Notes: a model not told the origin generated them from the letters alone. Positions 48,462-60,603 are shown, counted from the first letter of the stretch. The stretch: DNA of 64,000 nucleotides from Medicago truncatula (GCF_003473485.1 NC_053044.1:4104501-4168500); one strand, 5' to 3'. Made by a program: numbers and translations.

Positions 48462-51400
48462 TCATGTCATGATTTCGTTGTTGATAAATATGAAGGGAAT
48501 GTGAGAAATCTTATGCCACTCTTTCCCACGCGTCCTTGTGCAAATTCCTTCCCACAATATTGGGCATTTATTGATACGCAGTACTTTAAGAGAGGAAGGC
48601 AACTTTCCCTCTTCTGGAAATGACTTGATCTTGGGAGAATCAGAAATGTTAAGTTTTTGGAGAGAGGTGAGATGTTGAAGCCAATTCACATCCAAGCATT
48701 CTATGTCTTTAAGATTAGAGATCGTTAAGGAAACGAGAGAAGTGGGTAGCAATGGAACTTCCATTTTCATCATTGCCTTCACAAGATTATCACCTTTAAT
48801 GTGCAACACTGAAAGAGAAGTGAGACGTTCCCAAGTTGTATTCCACAAAATCCCTCCAACTCTGTATACACTCAGTTCCCGTAAACTGACAGGCAAATCA
48901 TCTATGGCAAAATATTGCAGATTTGGAAGGTCACCAATTTCCACATTTTGAAGGATACCTAGAGTGTTTGTTGGTTCTGGCAGAAAACTAAGATTCTTAC
49001 ACCCACTCACAAATAAATGAATGAGGTTAGGAATTGGAAATCCACCCAGGGAAACTGACTCAAGTTCATTGCAATTCCTTATTTCGACAGTTCTAAGAAA
49101 CAAGAGATTATGTTGCAATGTGTCTTCTGCAATTAATATTGATTTTAGATTTTTGCATCTACGAATATGTAGAGTTTGGAGGAAAGGAAGAAAGCACAAG
49201 GTAAAAGATGTCATTGAGTTACAATATCGGATATTTCCAAATTCTCAAGTGATTTGTAACTGTGAGAGAATTCATAAGGAATGAACTCCAAATTACCACA
49301 ATTCCATATTATGAGAGATTGTAAGGTTTTTGGCAGACTGTCTATCAGGAAGGATGTTAGAGATGGAATGTCTTTTAAGGTAATCTTTCGAAGATAATTG
49401 AGATCGATCACAAAGTCGTTGAATACATCTGATGATGGGCTTGTAAATATGTTTTTGCTATGATCATCCGAATGTCTTGAATCCATAAATAGAGGACATT
49501 CATGCAACAGAAGTTCTCTTAGGGAAGGGAGGTTGTTGGATGTCATTCCTTTGAGTTTGCGGCAGTTGCTAAGTGACAAAAATGTAAGACTAGGAAGGTT
49601 TCCCGGTATATTTCCCTTGAGTTTCGGACATCCATATAGTGACAAATGTGCAAGATTAGGAAACTCTGTAGATGTACCTCCAATTAGCTTCCATTCCTCC
49701 CACTCTTGCATACCCCAAAACTGTAGAGTCTCCAAGGAGAGAAATGGTTGAAACAATGGAGAATCACTACTTCCATAGAACTCACTACCAAGTGTCTTTA
49801 CTGATTTCATCCTTTCAATACGGAGTTCTTTTAGATTACTTAATTGTCCAAGGGGTATGTTTCCTTTGAGTTTCGGACAATTTCGCAGTGACAGACGTGT
49901 TAGACGAGGAAACTCTGTAGATGTACCTCCTGTCAACTTCCATTCTTTCCACTCTAGCATCGTATCAAATTCAAGAGTCTCCAATAAAGGAAATGGTTGA
50001 AAAAAGGAGAACCACTTCCATAGAGTTCAATACCAATACTCTTGACTGAATTCATCTCGACAATAAAGAGCTTCCTAAGATTACCTAATTGCCCCAAGGG
50101 TGGCAACCTTGGACAATTATCACAGTGTGAAATCTTCAAACACACCATGTTGCCAAATAAAGAACCACCCAACCAACTTGGAAAGTTGTTTCCACCATAG
50201 CCAGTGATGGTGAGATTCTTCAAATTTGTTGATGGACGCAACTGTTCTAATACAACACTTTGTAATTGTGAACTTGTAGTGTAAGACCATTGTAGTTGCA
50301 ACTCGTCAATTTGTTTTTTCATCATCAGTTTTGTTTGAAAAGCATGGGATGGGTCAGTTAAATTTTGAAGCTTTGAGATGCAAAGGCTTCCCTGTAGATG
50401 GGAATATTTTCCAATATCTGCAATCTTCAACCCGACGTCCTCAGAGCTGACAACAAAGTCCGACAAGGTTTGTAGATTTTCTAGTTTGGATACTTGCACA
50501 GGAATTTCATTCAATCGAGTGCCTCTGATGTCAAGGTGCCGTAAATTCACTAATTTCCCCATGTCTTTCGGTAATTCAGTGAGACTATAGCAACATGACA
50601 ACAATAAGGTCTGTAGATTGTAAAGCTTGCATGTTTCAGAAGGCAACCTTTCAATACTAGTGTGAGAGACATTTAAGTATCGCAGGTATATCAAATTTCC
50701 AATAGAGTTGGGCAACTCAGTGATATTATGGTAGTTTGACAGAGACAACACATGTAACTGTTTCATCTGTGGCAGCAACTCATAAACTAACTTCCTCGAC
50801 ACATAATTGTAAGACGAGAACCTTGGATGCAATGGCAATGGTAGGATTGTTCGTAGACTTTTTAACCCTTGCAAATGGTCAAATTTATCGTATGAGTCAT
50901 ATTCCCCTATATTGTATGACAAATGACGTACTCTTTCATGTGGCTTCTGTTCGTCCAACCTAATACAATACGGAGATGAAACTGTCATAGCCAAATCATT
51001 GACGAGATCATGCATCTCAAAGTTTACTTGAAGATCATTAATGGACCTTTGACGTATCAGACACCTCGACACTAGTTCATCAAAGTATTCTTCGGCTACC
51101 TTTTCCCAACTTTTCTCAGTTTGAGGCTGAGGTACTAAACCTTCTGCAATCCACAACTGAATTACCGTTTTTTTCTCTAAGATTGAATTCTTCGAAAAAA
51201 TTGAACAGTAAGCAAAACATCCTTTTAAAGGAGCAGGAAGATAACGATAGCTCAATAGCAGAGATGGTTGCACCTCATCATTTGTGAATTCCCAAATACT
51301 ACTTTTTAATACATCATTCCAATAATCTTGTGATAGTTTGGTGCGAAGAAGACCCCCTATTGCTATTGCAGCTAATGGTAAACCATCACATTTTTTTGAA

Positions 51401-52493
51401 ATTTCTCTGCCAATTGTTTTTAGATTGGATCGTTGTTGGTAGTTGCTTGTTGGAAATGCATATTTGGAAAGCAAAGACCAGCAATCATCTCCTTGCAGAG
51501 GTTCCAGTTTGTGGACTGGAAGAAAGGTTTGCATGGTTGTGCAACGCTTTCAAATCTTGTTGTGATGATGATCCTACTTCCCATTTCCCCAACACTAAAG
51601 ATGTCGATCAAATTATTCCAGCACTCAACATACTTTCCATACCATATGTCATCGAGTAAAAGCAAAAACTTTTTACTTCTTAAACTTTGTTGCAATTGCA
51701 CTTGTAGAATATTCAAGGCATCAGTGTCATTTCTCTTTGAAGTGACAGATTCAAGGATGGTTTTAGTGACGGTGACAACATCAAAATCTTTTGAGATATG
51801 TGCCCACCCTCTCACCTCAAATTTCTCCTTCACTTCACGGTCGTTGTAGAGGAGTTTAGCTAGTGTTGTTTTTCCTAGCCCTCCCATCCCCACAATGGAA
51901 ATCACTCCTATTTTACTTTCACCATCACTACCATCATGTGATAGCAGAAACTCTTTAAGTTTCTTTTTGTCATAATCTCTACCAAAAATAGCAGATTCAT
52001 CCCCCACAACAGAACTTGTAAGAGTTCTGTGCCAGACACTGTTAGAAACACCTTTTAAACCAAGATTCTGGTTTCTCAAATGTTCTAATCTATCAACTAA
52101 CTTTTGCAGTTTAGAATTCATCTTTCTATTAAACATTTTGAAACGAGAAGAGATTTTTTTCAGCACCTTGGTAGTAGCAGTTTGAGTTTCATACCCGGCT
52201 TCCACTTTGCACCGCAATGCCTCAGTGTTGATTTCGTCTAACAAATTATCAGCTTCAAAGACAGCATCTCGCAGCAAATCCAGCCATTGCTTGACAGCAG
52301 GGTTGGTGATCTGCTTCTCCTCAGCATCATTCAGTACAGCTTGCAGACTCATCAGTGTTATGTTCAGCTTTTCCAAAAGTGGAACGTCAAGCTTGGTACT
52401 CCGAAATAAATCAGCGAACTCACCAGAAACAATCTTTTGCAACAATACCTTCAAAGATGCCGTAAGAAATGCTTCTCCCACAATAGTCGCCAT
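48462..52493 (-). pseudogene. CC-NBS-LRR gene copy 2, three single-base deletions
   Basis: Duplicate of the intact CNL at 28865-32893. ATG 52493 matches its start; an in-frame upstream ATG at 52523 is not shared. Coiled coil, P-loop (GMGGLGKTT), kinase-2 (FLLLLDDIW) and GSRIIITTR are present. One base is then missing at about 51540 (after RFESVA), so translation stops soon after; the product would be a truncated CC-NB of about 357 residues. Further single-base losses lie at about 50001 and 49225, in the LRR. Each piece between them is open and well conserved, including GLPL, MHD and the LRR, and no nonsense codon is seen apart from those the shifts expose. Allowing for three bases the length (1344 codons) equals the intact gene. 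Decay is therefore recent, or expression of a CC-NB fragment remains possible. Confidence 0.9.
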
Positions 52494-52519
52494 AAGTAAG
52501 TTTCTTAAAATTTGCAGCA

Positions 52520-52541
52520 ACAAGAAGAAGAAGAAGAAGAA
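52520..52541. repeat. (AAG)n microsatellite
   Basis: Run of AAG just upstream of CNL copy 2, in its likely 5' UTR. Confidence 0.85.
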
Positions 52542-52635
52542 TTAGCTGATGTTACTATTCTCCACTTTGAATTTTTGAGTTACTAATAATGACAGATGTA
52601 TATTATTCAAAAAGCAATGAAATAAGACTACAGCT

Positions 52636-52886
52636 AGCTTTACTTGGATTGTTCGTAAAAGACTTATTAGTCTCCTTAAATACTTAACAAAAGTGATTCT
52701 TTCAATGACTAATGGAGAATTAATTAATCTATTAGCTAGGATTAGATGGAGGATGTATTTATTCTTAGAAAATCCGCCTGTCTCATTTTATCAATGTTGT
52801 TATTAGACAGCTACCTTGCATGGATTGTTCATAAAAGACTAATCCGTCTCCTTAAACAATTACTATTAACAAAAATGATTCTTTCT
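52636..52886. repeat. Imperfect direct repeat, spacing about 174 bp
   Basis: TGGATTGTTCGTAAAAGACT ... AGTCTCCTTAAA ... GTGATTCTTTC at about 52646 recurs as TGGATTGTTCATAAAAGACT ... CGTCTCCTTAAA ... ATGATTCTTTC at about 52819. Confidence 0.7.
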
Positions 52887-53299
52887 TGGCAACGTTATAA
52901 ATGGAACATGTTAATAAGTATTACTAGGTCACTAATGGTACGAATATCCATGGGTTTTGTCATCTCTACTATCTATAACCTCGAGTGCATCTTGTAATAC
53001 CAACTAAAATTCATCTTGTTTTGAATGCAAGGTTTTAAATTTTTTATCAAAGGTTTGACCGTTTCAAAAGAAATATTTTTTGTAAGGGTAAAGTATGAAA
53101 TTGATGTAAAGTTTTAAAAAAAAACCAACAAAAGTTATGAGATTTCTTAGCAAGTGTGAAATTGCTAAAGTGACGTAATTAATATTTAGGGAGGAGGGAT
53201 TATAAAAAGAAATTAAAATAATTAATATTAAATTGAAAATTAAAAATGACATGAATTATAAATATTTTACTTTTACAAATATGATTAGCTTTGAACAAG

Positions 53300-53672
53300 T
53301 GCAGATCCGATCAATGACAATGACTTTGGCGTCGTCAACGTTGCAGATCCGAATACATGATTATTCCGGAGACTTGAATATAGTCATATTAGTCATATTT
53401 GTAGCCATATGTACTTTTCCGTTTTATGCTATTAACATGGATGTTGTGAGTTTGTTTACAGATTCATCCTTTTTGGTTTTAGCGAATTTGGATTTGTATT
53501 GTATCGATGTACTCTATCAATTTGAATGAATGAATATATAATTTATTTTTGTCAAAAAAAAGATGCCACTTATTTTTAGATAGGGAGAGTATTCAGGAGA
53601 AGATGGATTGTAGTAATGTGCAAAGTAAATTTAATTACAAATGAGGCAAAATGAAAAAAAAAAAAAAAAAAA
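53300..53672 (+). mobile_element. Probable LINE 3' end with A-rich tail
   Basis: GATTTGTATTGTATCGATGT, ACTCTATCAATTTGAATGAA and TGAATATATAATTTATTTTTGTC followed by an A-run resemble plant LINE 3' UTRs. A second A-run lies at about 53652-53672. No RT domain is preserved upstream. Confidence 0.4.
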
Positions 53673-54211
53673 AGGAAAGTTTTGCTCTTTAAATTTTATT
53701 TCCATAAAACTTTGTAACATGGAATGCAAGGAAAGATGGAAAAAAAAATGCATTGTAAAGTGTTAAAAGTGACAACTATTTCAAATTATGTTGTTGACAT
53801 CTAATTATTTCATTGGCCAAGTAATCAAATTTGTTCCACATCATCTAAAATCCAAGTTGCCACCCTTAGTTGCATCTTCTGCATTGTTTCTAAAATCGTC
53901 AATTTTGGGAACGCGCTGCTAGTTGATGCGCGGTCGGAAATTTAGGGAAGAAATTCGACTCCAAGCAATCAAGTCGTCAACACAATATTGCAGCTTTGTA
54001 ATGATATTAGAGGAAGGATAATGATCCTAATTAGTCTTCTCAAGCTCGATAAGACCAGGTTCTAAAAGCCGGCATTATTAAATTTGAAATTGCTGCTTAG
54101 TTAATGGAGAAGATGCTAAGATTCTTGGCGTCTTCCTAAATCCGTGTAGCCGTAGAAGGAAGCGAGTCTCCAATTACCATTGATAGGATCTTAGATAGCA
54201 ATAAAGAATAG
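53673..54211. other. Spacer, no gene recognised
   Basis: AT-rich up to 53890, then a stretch of mixed composition up to the LINE frame. It may be the eroded upstream part of the same LINE, but no protein similarity was recognised. Confidence 0.3.
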
Positions 54212-55006
54212 TTTAACAGGGAACAATTTATTGAGTTTCACAGAGAATTTCTAGTCCCCCGTTTCTTCCAATTCGATCGACAAAGAAATGATTATCAATC
54301 TATATGGTTTGCTAGAAATGAGGCCAAATTTAATAATAAGTTCCTTTCTTGGCAGTCAGCAATCTCTAACATTATAGCTTGCACCTCTTTATCAGGAAAT
54401 CACACCAAAAAGGCTTCCAACAATTTTGTCAGAGACTTCTCTATCCTTAAAATTTTTAGGGTCACTATTCATCATCCTAAAGCTACCAATATTACTGAAG
54501 TTATTTGGTTCCCACCTCCTCTATTTTGGATCAAATGCAATACCAATGGAGCTTCTTTAGGCAATCCTAGCACTTCTTCTTGTGGAGGGATTTTTAGAGA
54601 TTCTGAAGGTAATTGTTTAGGTTGCTTTGCAGAGTTTTTAGGTGTAACCACTCCCTATCTGGCTGAACTTTGTGGAGCAATCAGAGCTGTCGAGATTGCT
54701 TTTGATCATCATTGGAGTAATCTTTGGATTGAATCCGACTCTTCCTTGGTTGTACAAGCTTTCAAGAATTCTAGCCTTATTCCTTGGCAGATCAGAAATA
54801 GGTGGGATTATGCAATGTATAAACTTACTCATATCAATTGTATAGTTACTCATATCTTTAGGGAAGGTAACCAAGTTGCTTATTCCCTTGCAAACTTTGG
54901 CCTAACTATGAGTTCTTTTGTTTTGCTTGTTGATCTTTTTCAATATTTTCACTTTCTTAAGTACAAAGTTTCTATGGCCAGTCTCTTCTTCACATCTAAA
55001 ATCTAA
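54212..55006 (+). pseudogene. LINE-derived RNase H-like (RVT_3) fragment
   Basis: A 264-codon frame open from a stop at 54209-54211 to the stop ending at 55006. The upstream segment reads SIWFARNEAKFNNKFLSWQS. The RNase H-like domain follows: FWIKCNTNGASLGNPSTSSC, GGIFRDSEGNCLG, YLAELCGAIRAVEIA, LWIESDSSLVVQAF and HIFREGNQVAYSLANFG. Catalytic-type residues of RNase H correspond to N (CNTNGAS, where a D is usual), E (AELCGA) and D (ESDSS). The first Asp appears replaced by Asn, so activity is doubtful. The first in-frame ATG lies far inside, so it is a 5'-truncated LINE end rather than a gene with its own start. Confidence 0.7.
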
Positions 55007-55548
55007 TCTAATCAAGTGGGATGCAAAATAATATTATATTGTATCACAAAATATCGAGTTATGTTATACTTTACGCAACATGACAAGCAAAGAGAAGGAA
55101 GTGAGACTAGTAATTGATATAATTGATGGTTGTTCTTCGAATTTGTTTTGTTAAACTATTCAAGAGAAAAATGTTTAAGACTATAACCGACATCGTTTTT
55201 TCACATAGACACAGTGTTCATGAGTTTTCGTCAAAAGCATTGATATCACATGAAACAAAGCTGATGGTTATCCAAAAATACTCGAAGCATGAGTAAAATA
55301 ACCTACTACCAGAAGCTAATAAAATCATTTGAAGTGTGACGTTAGGTTTATGTTATGAATCACATAGATAATCTTGACAATAATTAGAGATCAAATGTTA
55401 AATGCAGAACAAAATAAAATAAAAAAATGAGTAACTACTAACTAATCAGAGATCAATAATTAAGCAACAAATTCACCATAAAAAATAAGTTATAAATAAG
55501 CAACAAACCATAGTAAAGCTAACAAGCCAAACCAACTGGTAAGTAGGA

Positions 55549-57012
55549 TCATTTCTCTGGAATGAATCCATTCACACCATTTGAAAATTTCTCTCCTGAA
55601 TCCTTTGAGACCGAATAAGCAGGAACATCGGCAGAAGTCATTGTATATCTAATAGACCCGTCAGTAAAAGTATCTCCAGATTTAAGAATAGCATCAAACT
55701 TTAACACAATAACAAGTTCTCCAGCATGAGCTTCATCAACTGCCTTAATCGTATTATCATGTCTCTTAAACAAACGAGGAATCTTAATCTTCTTACCGGT
55801 GTTAACATTTGTAATAAAATCACCCTTCTTGATAACACCCTGATAGATTCTTAGATAAGTTAATTTTAAAAACGGCCTATGCCAATATGTGAAAGCCTTT
55901 CCAACAAATGGTGCATCAATACTTCCAAACAATTCAACTTTCTCACCATTCCTATTTTGATCATGAGCATAATTACTAACATCGATTGGACTCGGCAAAT
56001 ACCTAATTACACCCTCCATAAATAGTTTTAACCCCTCATATCTCTCATCACTGATGATAATTGGTACAAATTTCCTTGCTATAGTTGCCCTACGAATTGC
56101 ACCATCGAGATAAGACTCTGGAATTTGGCTGCCACCATGAAGAGCTTCATAAATTTTATCATCAACCTCTGATACAATTTCAATGAGTTCGCGTCTTTTT
56201 TTCAACACAAAGGCTTTCATTTCTTCAGGTACATTGTCATAATCAGACGTTTCAGAGCAAAAAAGGTAGGCCTTTAACTTGTTGACAAGATCAAAAGGTC
56301 TATCAAAAGGTTTAGATTTAGACGTAAAAAAGTATGCCTTTAACTTAACAAGATCAACAAATCCAATATAACAATCGTCAATGCTTCGTATTGGAACTTG
56401 AATTGCAGCACAACGATGATTAAGCTTAGATTTTACTTGATCTACGATGTTCCATAGATCTGCTCCTTTCTGATCAAGATCGTCAATAAATATAAGCCTT
56501 GGAAGTTGAAATCTTGTCATTTGTTGATCAATAATAATGGATTCGGTCTTAACACCATCAAGACAAGAAAGAACAATAATTGCACTGTCGAAAATACGCG
56601 AAGCTAGTTGAACATCAACGTTGAAATCAACATGATCAGATGATATCTTCTCCAAAAAAGTAACACAATAAGATATGTCAAATAGGGTTATGTTTTTATA
56701 GGAAGTGACATATGTTCGGGTATATCTGTTATCTATCTCGTCCTCGTCCTCGTCCTCGTCACTGTCGTCGCGCAGCCCGAAATACTGTTCTGATACTACT
56801 ATATACATTGACCTGTATGTCGGCTTCGTATCATCGTCGTATCCAGAAATCCAGACGTGGCGCAGCTGTTCCACTGACTTGTTGGAGAAGTGACGGAGGT
56901 GGAGAGGGGTGGCGAGAACGGAGGAAGGCGGAGAAAGAGAGGAGGCGGAGGAGGAGCGTACGGTGGAGTAGAGAAGTTGTGGCAAGGAGGTCCTTGCGAA
57001 AAAACGATTCAT
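55549..57012 (-). CDS. Truncated, GTPase-dead paralogue of mitochondrial elongation factor G
   Basis: Intronless frame of 487 residues. The N-terminus MNRFFARTSLPQLLYSTVRS is Ser/Arg-rich, like a mitochondrial presequence, and ends HLRHFSNKS. From about 150 it follows mitochondrial EF-G (GFM1/mEF-G1): GVKTESIIIDQQMTRFQLPR, AIRRATIARKFVPI, LTYLRIYQGVIKKGDFI, NVNTGKKIKIPRL, EAHAGELVIVL and SGDTFTDGSIRYTMTS. Key GTPase motifs are lost. The P-loop region reads ISGYDDDTKPT; the DTPGH position reads SSDHVDF; NKxD reads DDLD. Domains III-V are absent, since the frame stops after KDSGEKFSNGVNGF (full EF-G is about 750 residues). It has an acidic insert DDSDEDEDEDE and a small internal duplication (VKLKAYFF and NKLKAYLF). 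Lack of introns suggests a retrocopy. The long open frame suggests selection or youth. Function unknown. Confidence 0.75.
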   Translation of the reverse strand: MNRFFARTSLPQLLYSTVRSSSASSLSPPSSVLATPLHLRHFSNKSVEQLRHVWISGYDDDTKPTYRSMYIVVSEQYFGLRDDSDEDEDEDEIDNRYTRTYVTSYKNITLFDISYCVTFLEKISSDHVDFNVDVQLASRIFDSAIIVLSCLDGVKTESIIIDQQMTRFQLPRLIFIDDLDQKGADLWNIVDQVKSKLNHRCAAIQVPIRSIDDCYIGFVDLVKLKAYFFTSKSKPFDRPFDLVNKLKAYLFCSETSDYDNVPEEMKAFVLKKRRELIEIVSEVDDKIYEALHGGSQIPESYLDGAIRRATIARKFVPIIISDERYEGLKLFMEGVIRYLPSPIDVSNYAHDQNRNGEKVELFGSIDAPFVGKAFTYWHRPFLKLTYLRIYQGVIKKGDFITNVNTGKKIKIPRLFKRHDNTIKAVDEAHAGELVIVLKFDAILKSGDTFTDGSIRYTMTSADVPAYSVSKDSGEKFSNGVNGFIPEK

Positions 57013-58224
57013 GGCGGCAAGGAGGGGTTTGATGGAAGCTGCGGTGTAGTAAGTTCCGTTTTTTAAGAGACCTTGATCAATGGAAAAACAAACCTAACAA
57101 ACAATTATAAGAGGTTTCATTTATTTTTAGGTTTCGGGGAATAATTTTTTTTACCAAAATAAACAAATTAATATTTTTTAGGGGGCTTTCTTAAAAAAAA
57201 TAATATTATTTTTTAGGGGCTGTTATCTTGCACCCACCTAAAAATATTAAGGTGCAAGTTAGCAAGTTACACCCACATATCTTTTTAAAAAAACCCTTCT
57301 TTTATTGTTTCAAACCAACATTAGATAAAACATAATTTTGTAAATTTATATTAAATAAAACAAGAAATACGCTAACCGTTTTCCCTCAAAACAAAACATG
57401 TTTGATGTACATTGATCTAATGTTTTGTTCCGGCGTTCTTTCACTCGGTTTCTTTTTTAAGAAAAATGCTTAGTGTTACGATGATCTCATGTTTTGTTCC
57501 AGCATTCTTTCACTCGGTTTCTTTTTTAAGGAAAATGCTTAATGTTACCACATAGTCTTGCATAAATTTAGACGAATGGTAATTATTCATTTTATTTTCA
57601 AAACCCAACAAGCTAGATTAAATTTCTATAGAGTATACAGCAGTAACCACCATCTGCCAACACTTCTCAGTTTTTCATGCTTCATTTCTCTCTCTCTCTC
57701 TCTTGTTCTCATGTGCTGTTATACCTTCCTACGCAATGATGATATCAAATATGAAGCGATGTGAGGTTGGCGGTGATACTAACATCATATGCAATGATAG
57801 CTATATAGGATTCTATATGAGCATATTTAATTTGTTTAAAATAATTAAATTGAGCCCCATATATGGTGATTTTATAAGGCAAACAAGCTGTCGTGCATGT
57901 TGTGCGAACAAAAGTCCCGTACCATATGGCACTAGGTTGTGCAACTATTCCAAATCTAATTCACGAAAAAAAAAAAAATCTTTGACAAAAAAACAATGCA
58001 GTTGGACTGTCGGAATTAGTGGATAATACGAATAAATTCTTATTCACATGTTATAAATATGGATTGTCAGATTTTATGTATCGTCTAACATCATTGTCCT
58101 CCATAGCTGCCAACAATAAAACACCTCTTTCTAATATCATTTTTCCTGTTGAATGCTATTTTTATTCCTTTTGAATTAATCAATATTCAAGTCACATCAT
58201 TTTATTGATGAAATCTTATAGTAT
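57013..58224. other. Spacer upstream of the EF-G-like gene
   Basis: Includes the likely promoter of the EF-G-like gene (no clear TATA box) and the 69-bp tandem repeat. Frames near 57560-58026 show no recognisable domain. Confidence 0.4.
57414..57551. repeat. 69-bp tandem duplication
   Basis: Two copies (starting 57414 and 57483) share GATCT, TGTTTTGTTCC, TTCTTTCACTCGGTTTCTTT and AAAATGCTTA with few differences. Confidence 0.85.
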
Positions 58225-58929
58225 GAACACATTCCTTTCTTGTGATATATTAATAAGTTTAAAGAAGACACACCATTTGACCTTGGACAAATTAAGAGGA
58301 CCAGGGGTTGTACCAATGATAGAGAAATGATACTCTTGGAACAGCTAGAAGAATTTTCTGGTGAAAAGCTTCAACTTCCTTGGTTCTCCCTTGGTTCTCA
58401 GGATCAATGTTCACGCAAAAATTATACTAAACTCGTGACATCATTCCAGGTCAAAACAAAAAACGTTTAAACTTCAATGTATTTGACATTGTTAAAAGAG
58501 CAACCCGAATCAAAACAAAAAACCCACGATATTTGATCACGAAGTGCAGCCACTTGTGCCTACAAGCGGCTAGTAACTTTGTATTAGTCACTTATGTTTA
58601 CATAGTGCAATTTATTAGAGCGGCTCAACTCGAGCAACTTGCCTATACTTATTAGTAAACTTAGTCAAACCTAAAAAAATCAATAAAAATCAATAGTGTC
58701 TCTGACCAAGCTAGGTAGACTGTTGCTATGATCAACTAAACTCTTGAGTCTTGCGAGTACGTCTCTCTTCCATTCATTGAATGGTTGGAATGCTCATTTT
58801 CAGAATGTGTCATGACTATTGTGGAGGACCCTCTCTTCAGAGGCGTGTATATTTTCCGAATATCATTTACATTTGTGGCAAAAAACCATTGGACGAATCT
58901 ACCTCCTGTTGAGAAAACACAAACCTAGG

Positions 58930-59297
58930 GGGCGTTTGTTTGACGGTTTAAAATTTCATTCCTGGGATTAATCTTTCCTGGGAATTAATAATGGGCATCT
59001 TATTCCTGAGTATTTTTAGAAAATGGTGTTTGGTAAATAATTGTCAGATTCATGGGAATTGTTTGTGATAGTGGGTATATGGGTAGTTATTTCCATTTTA
59101 GTACCATTTACATGGGAATCTTTTATTCCCGTCCACTTTCTTTGGGAATAAAATCATGGGTAAGTGGAAGTTATTTTTTTCCTAGGAATTCTTTATTCCC
59201 GGGAGTTATTTTTTTAACTTTGTAACAAACATAGGAATCTATAATTCCAACCTCCATATTCCTGGGAATAATTTTTTAAACCAGGAAACAAACACCC
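58930..59297. mobile_element. hAT-like MITE, 368 bp
   Basis: Ends GGGCGTTTGTTTGACGGTTT and (reverse complement) GGGTGTTTGTTTCCTGGTTT, with inner repeats of TTCCTGGGAAT. Absent at the matching point in unit 1 (about 20255). Target duplication unclear. Confidence 0.7.
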
Positions 59298-59424
59298 AAC
59301 AAAAATAAATGGAAGTTGATATCTTATTAACAAATATTCACAACCATCTTTAAAAAAAATAAAAATAAATACTCGCAAACATGGAAGTTAAAATCTGATT
59401 AACATGCTCACCAGATTTCCTCCA

Positions 59425-59780
59425 AGATAGGTGTTAACAGATTTCCTGCATGTATGTAGCCCTGCAGAGTGCATCATTTTCTTAAATGCTCCAGTTGATC
59501 CATAAGTAATTTCACCTGAAAGAAGGGTTAGATAGTATACTGAGTCAACTGAATTTTGAATAGAAACCATTACTCATATTCTACTGATGGCCTAATATCA
59601 AAAGAAAAAAGTTGTAGAATAGGGATTAAGGTAAGATATAATGTGAGGGACCTTGTTTACCTGTACAGAGAATAACCCTTCATTTAGCTTCTGCTCTAAA
59701 TTTTGAATCACTTTTACCCCACTCCTGCTTTGGAATTTTCTTTCCTATAATCTCCTCCGTCTTAGAATCTACCTTTTAAA
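59425..59780 (-). other. Exon-like segments of unknown origin
   Basis: Two stretches on minus look like exons. One, at about 59780-59660, reads KTEEIIGKKIPKQEWG and ends at CTGTACAG|GTAAAC. The other, at about 59520-59410, follows TTCTTTCAG and reads GEITYGSTGAFKKMMHS, HTCRKSVNTYLGGNL, ending at a GTGAGC donor. Joining is unproven and I do not recognise the protein. They could be remains of a captured gene fragment between the hAT-like MITE and the CNL. Confidence 0.3.
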
Positions 59781-60603
59781 CAGATATATATCATTAAACA
59801 CAGCAATCTCATAATGAATCTAAGGAGAAAAGAAAACAACGAAGAACATGATGGACGAAATTTTAAAACAACAGTAATGCGCTTTTAATAGTTTCATAGA
59901 AAATAAAGCTTATGAAACTCAGGTACACAAAAAACCGGACTTCTCTTAAGTTTAGAAATTACAACATCTGATTGGTGCTCCCATGACAGCAACAAAATTG
60001 CAATAGAAAAAAAGGAGAGGTTTGCGATGATTTATCAATTCTTAACATCACATTTGATCAAACATTACCTGATATCAATCATTTACTATTTGCAATTAGT
60101 TTTAGATTTAGAATGTACAATAAAACTTCAAAATTACATCAAGCTGGATGAATTTCATGCAACATAAATGATGACTTCCAGACAATACATTGATATGAGA
60201 AAATGACAGGAATGTCGAGAGTTTATCTAAAGTCATGTATACCATATTGCTAACTAACCAATTAATTATTTTAAGAAATCAAAAATAATTGGATTTCTAG
60301 AACTGAAAACTGTCGATTCTTTTTGGTTTTCAGCATCTTGAACTACAGATCTAAGGCAGCACAAAAGCTATAAGTGTCACACTACTATTTATGTTTCCTT
60401 ACCAGCACGTTGTTAAGATCCAAGACGCTCCCTCGTATGTTTCCAATTCTGATGGCTCGATCTCTGTGTTTCATGTGAGAAGGAGGTAGTATTTCATTTC
60501 AATTCAACCCCAGAACCTGGAAAGGGAAGCAAACATTTATATTTATTGATGACATATTTATAACATTATAGAAGTATTTCAGTGGGTTACCTGAACGTGA
60601 TAC

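Larger units (their letters stand above)
38892..52493. repeat. Segmental duplication unit 2 (CNL unit)
   Basis: Collinear with unit 1. The left junction lies at about 38891, close to the Cassandra-like LTR; the right end is at the CNL start. It lacks the Copia, Harbinger-like and 15.4-kb Mutator-like elements of unit 1. It carries its own insertions at 39455, 41169, 42185, 43074, 43646 and 44074. An internal re-duplication repeats 43384-43600 as 44205-44400. Confidence 0.85.

Noticed and set aside
57558-58026. Small plus-strand frames with Cys-rich text (CRACCANK)
   Set aside because: Short, no signal peptide or family match, and no sign of splicing; not enough to call a gene.
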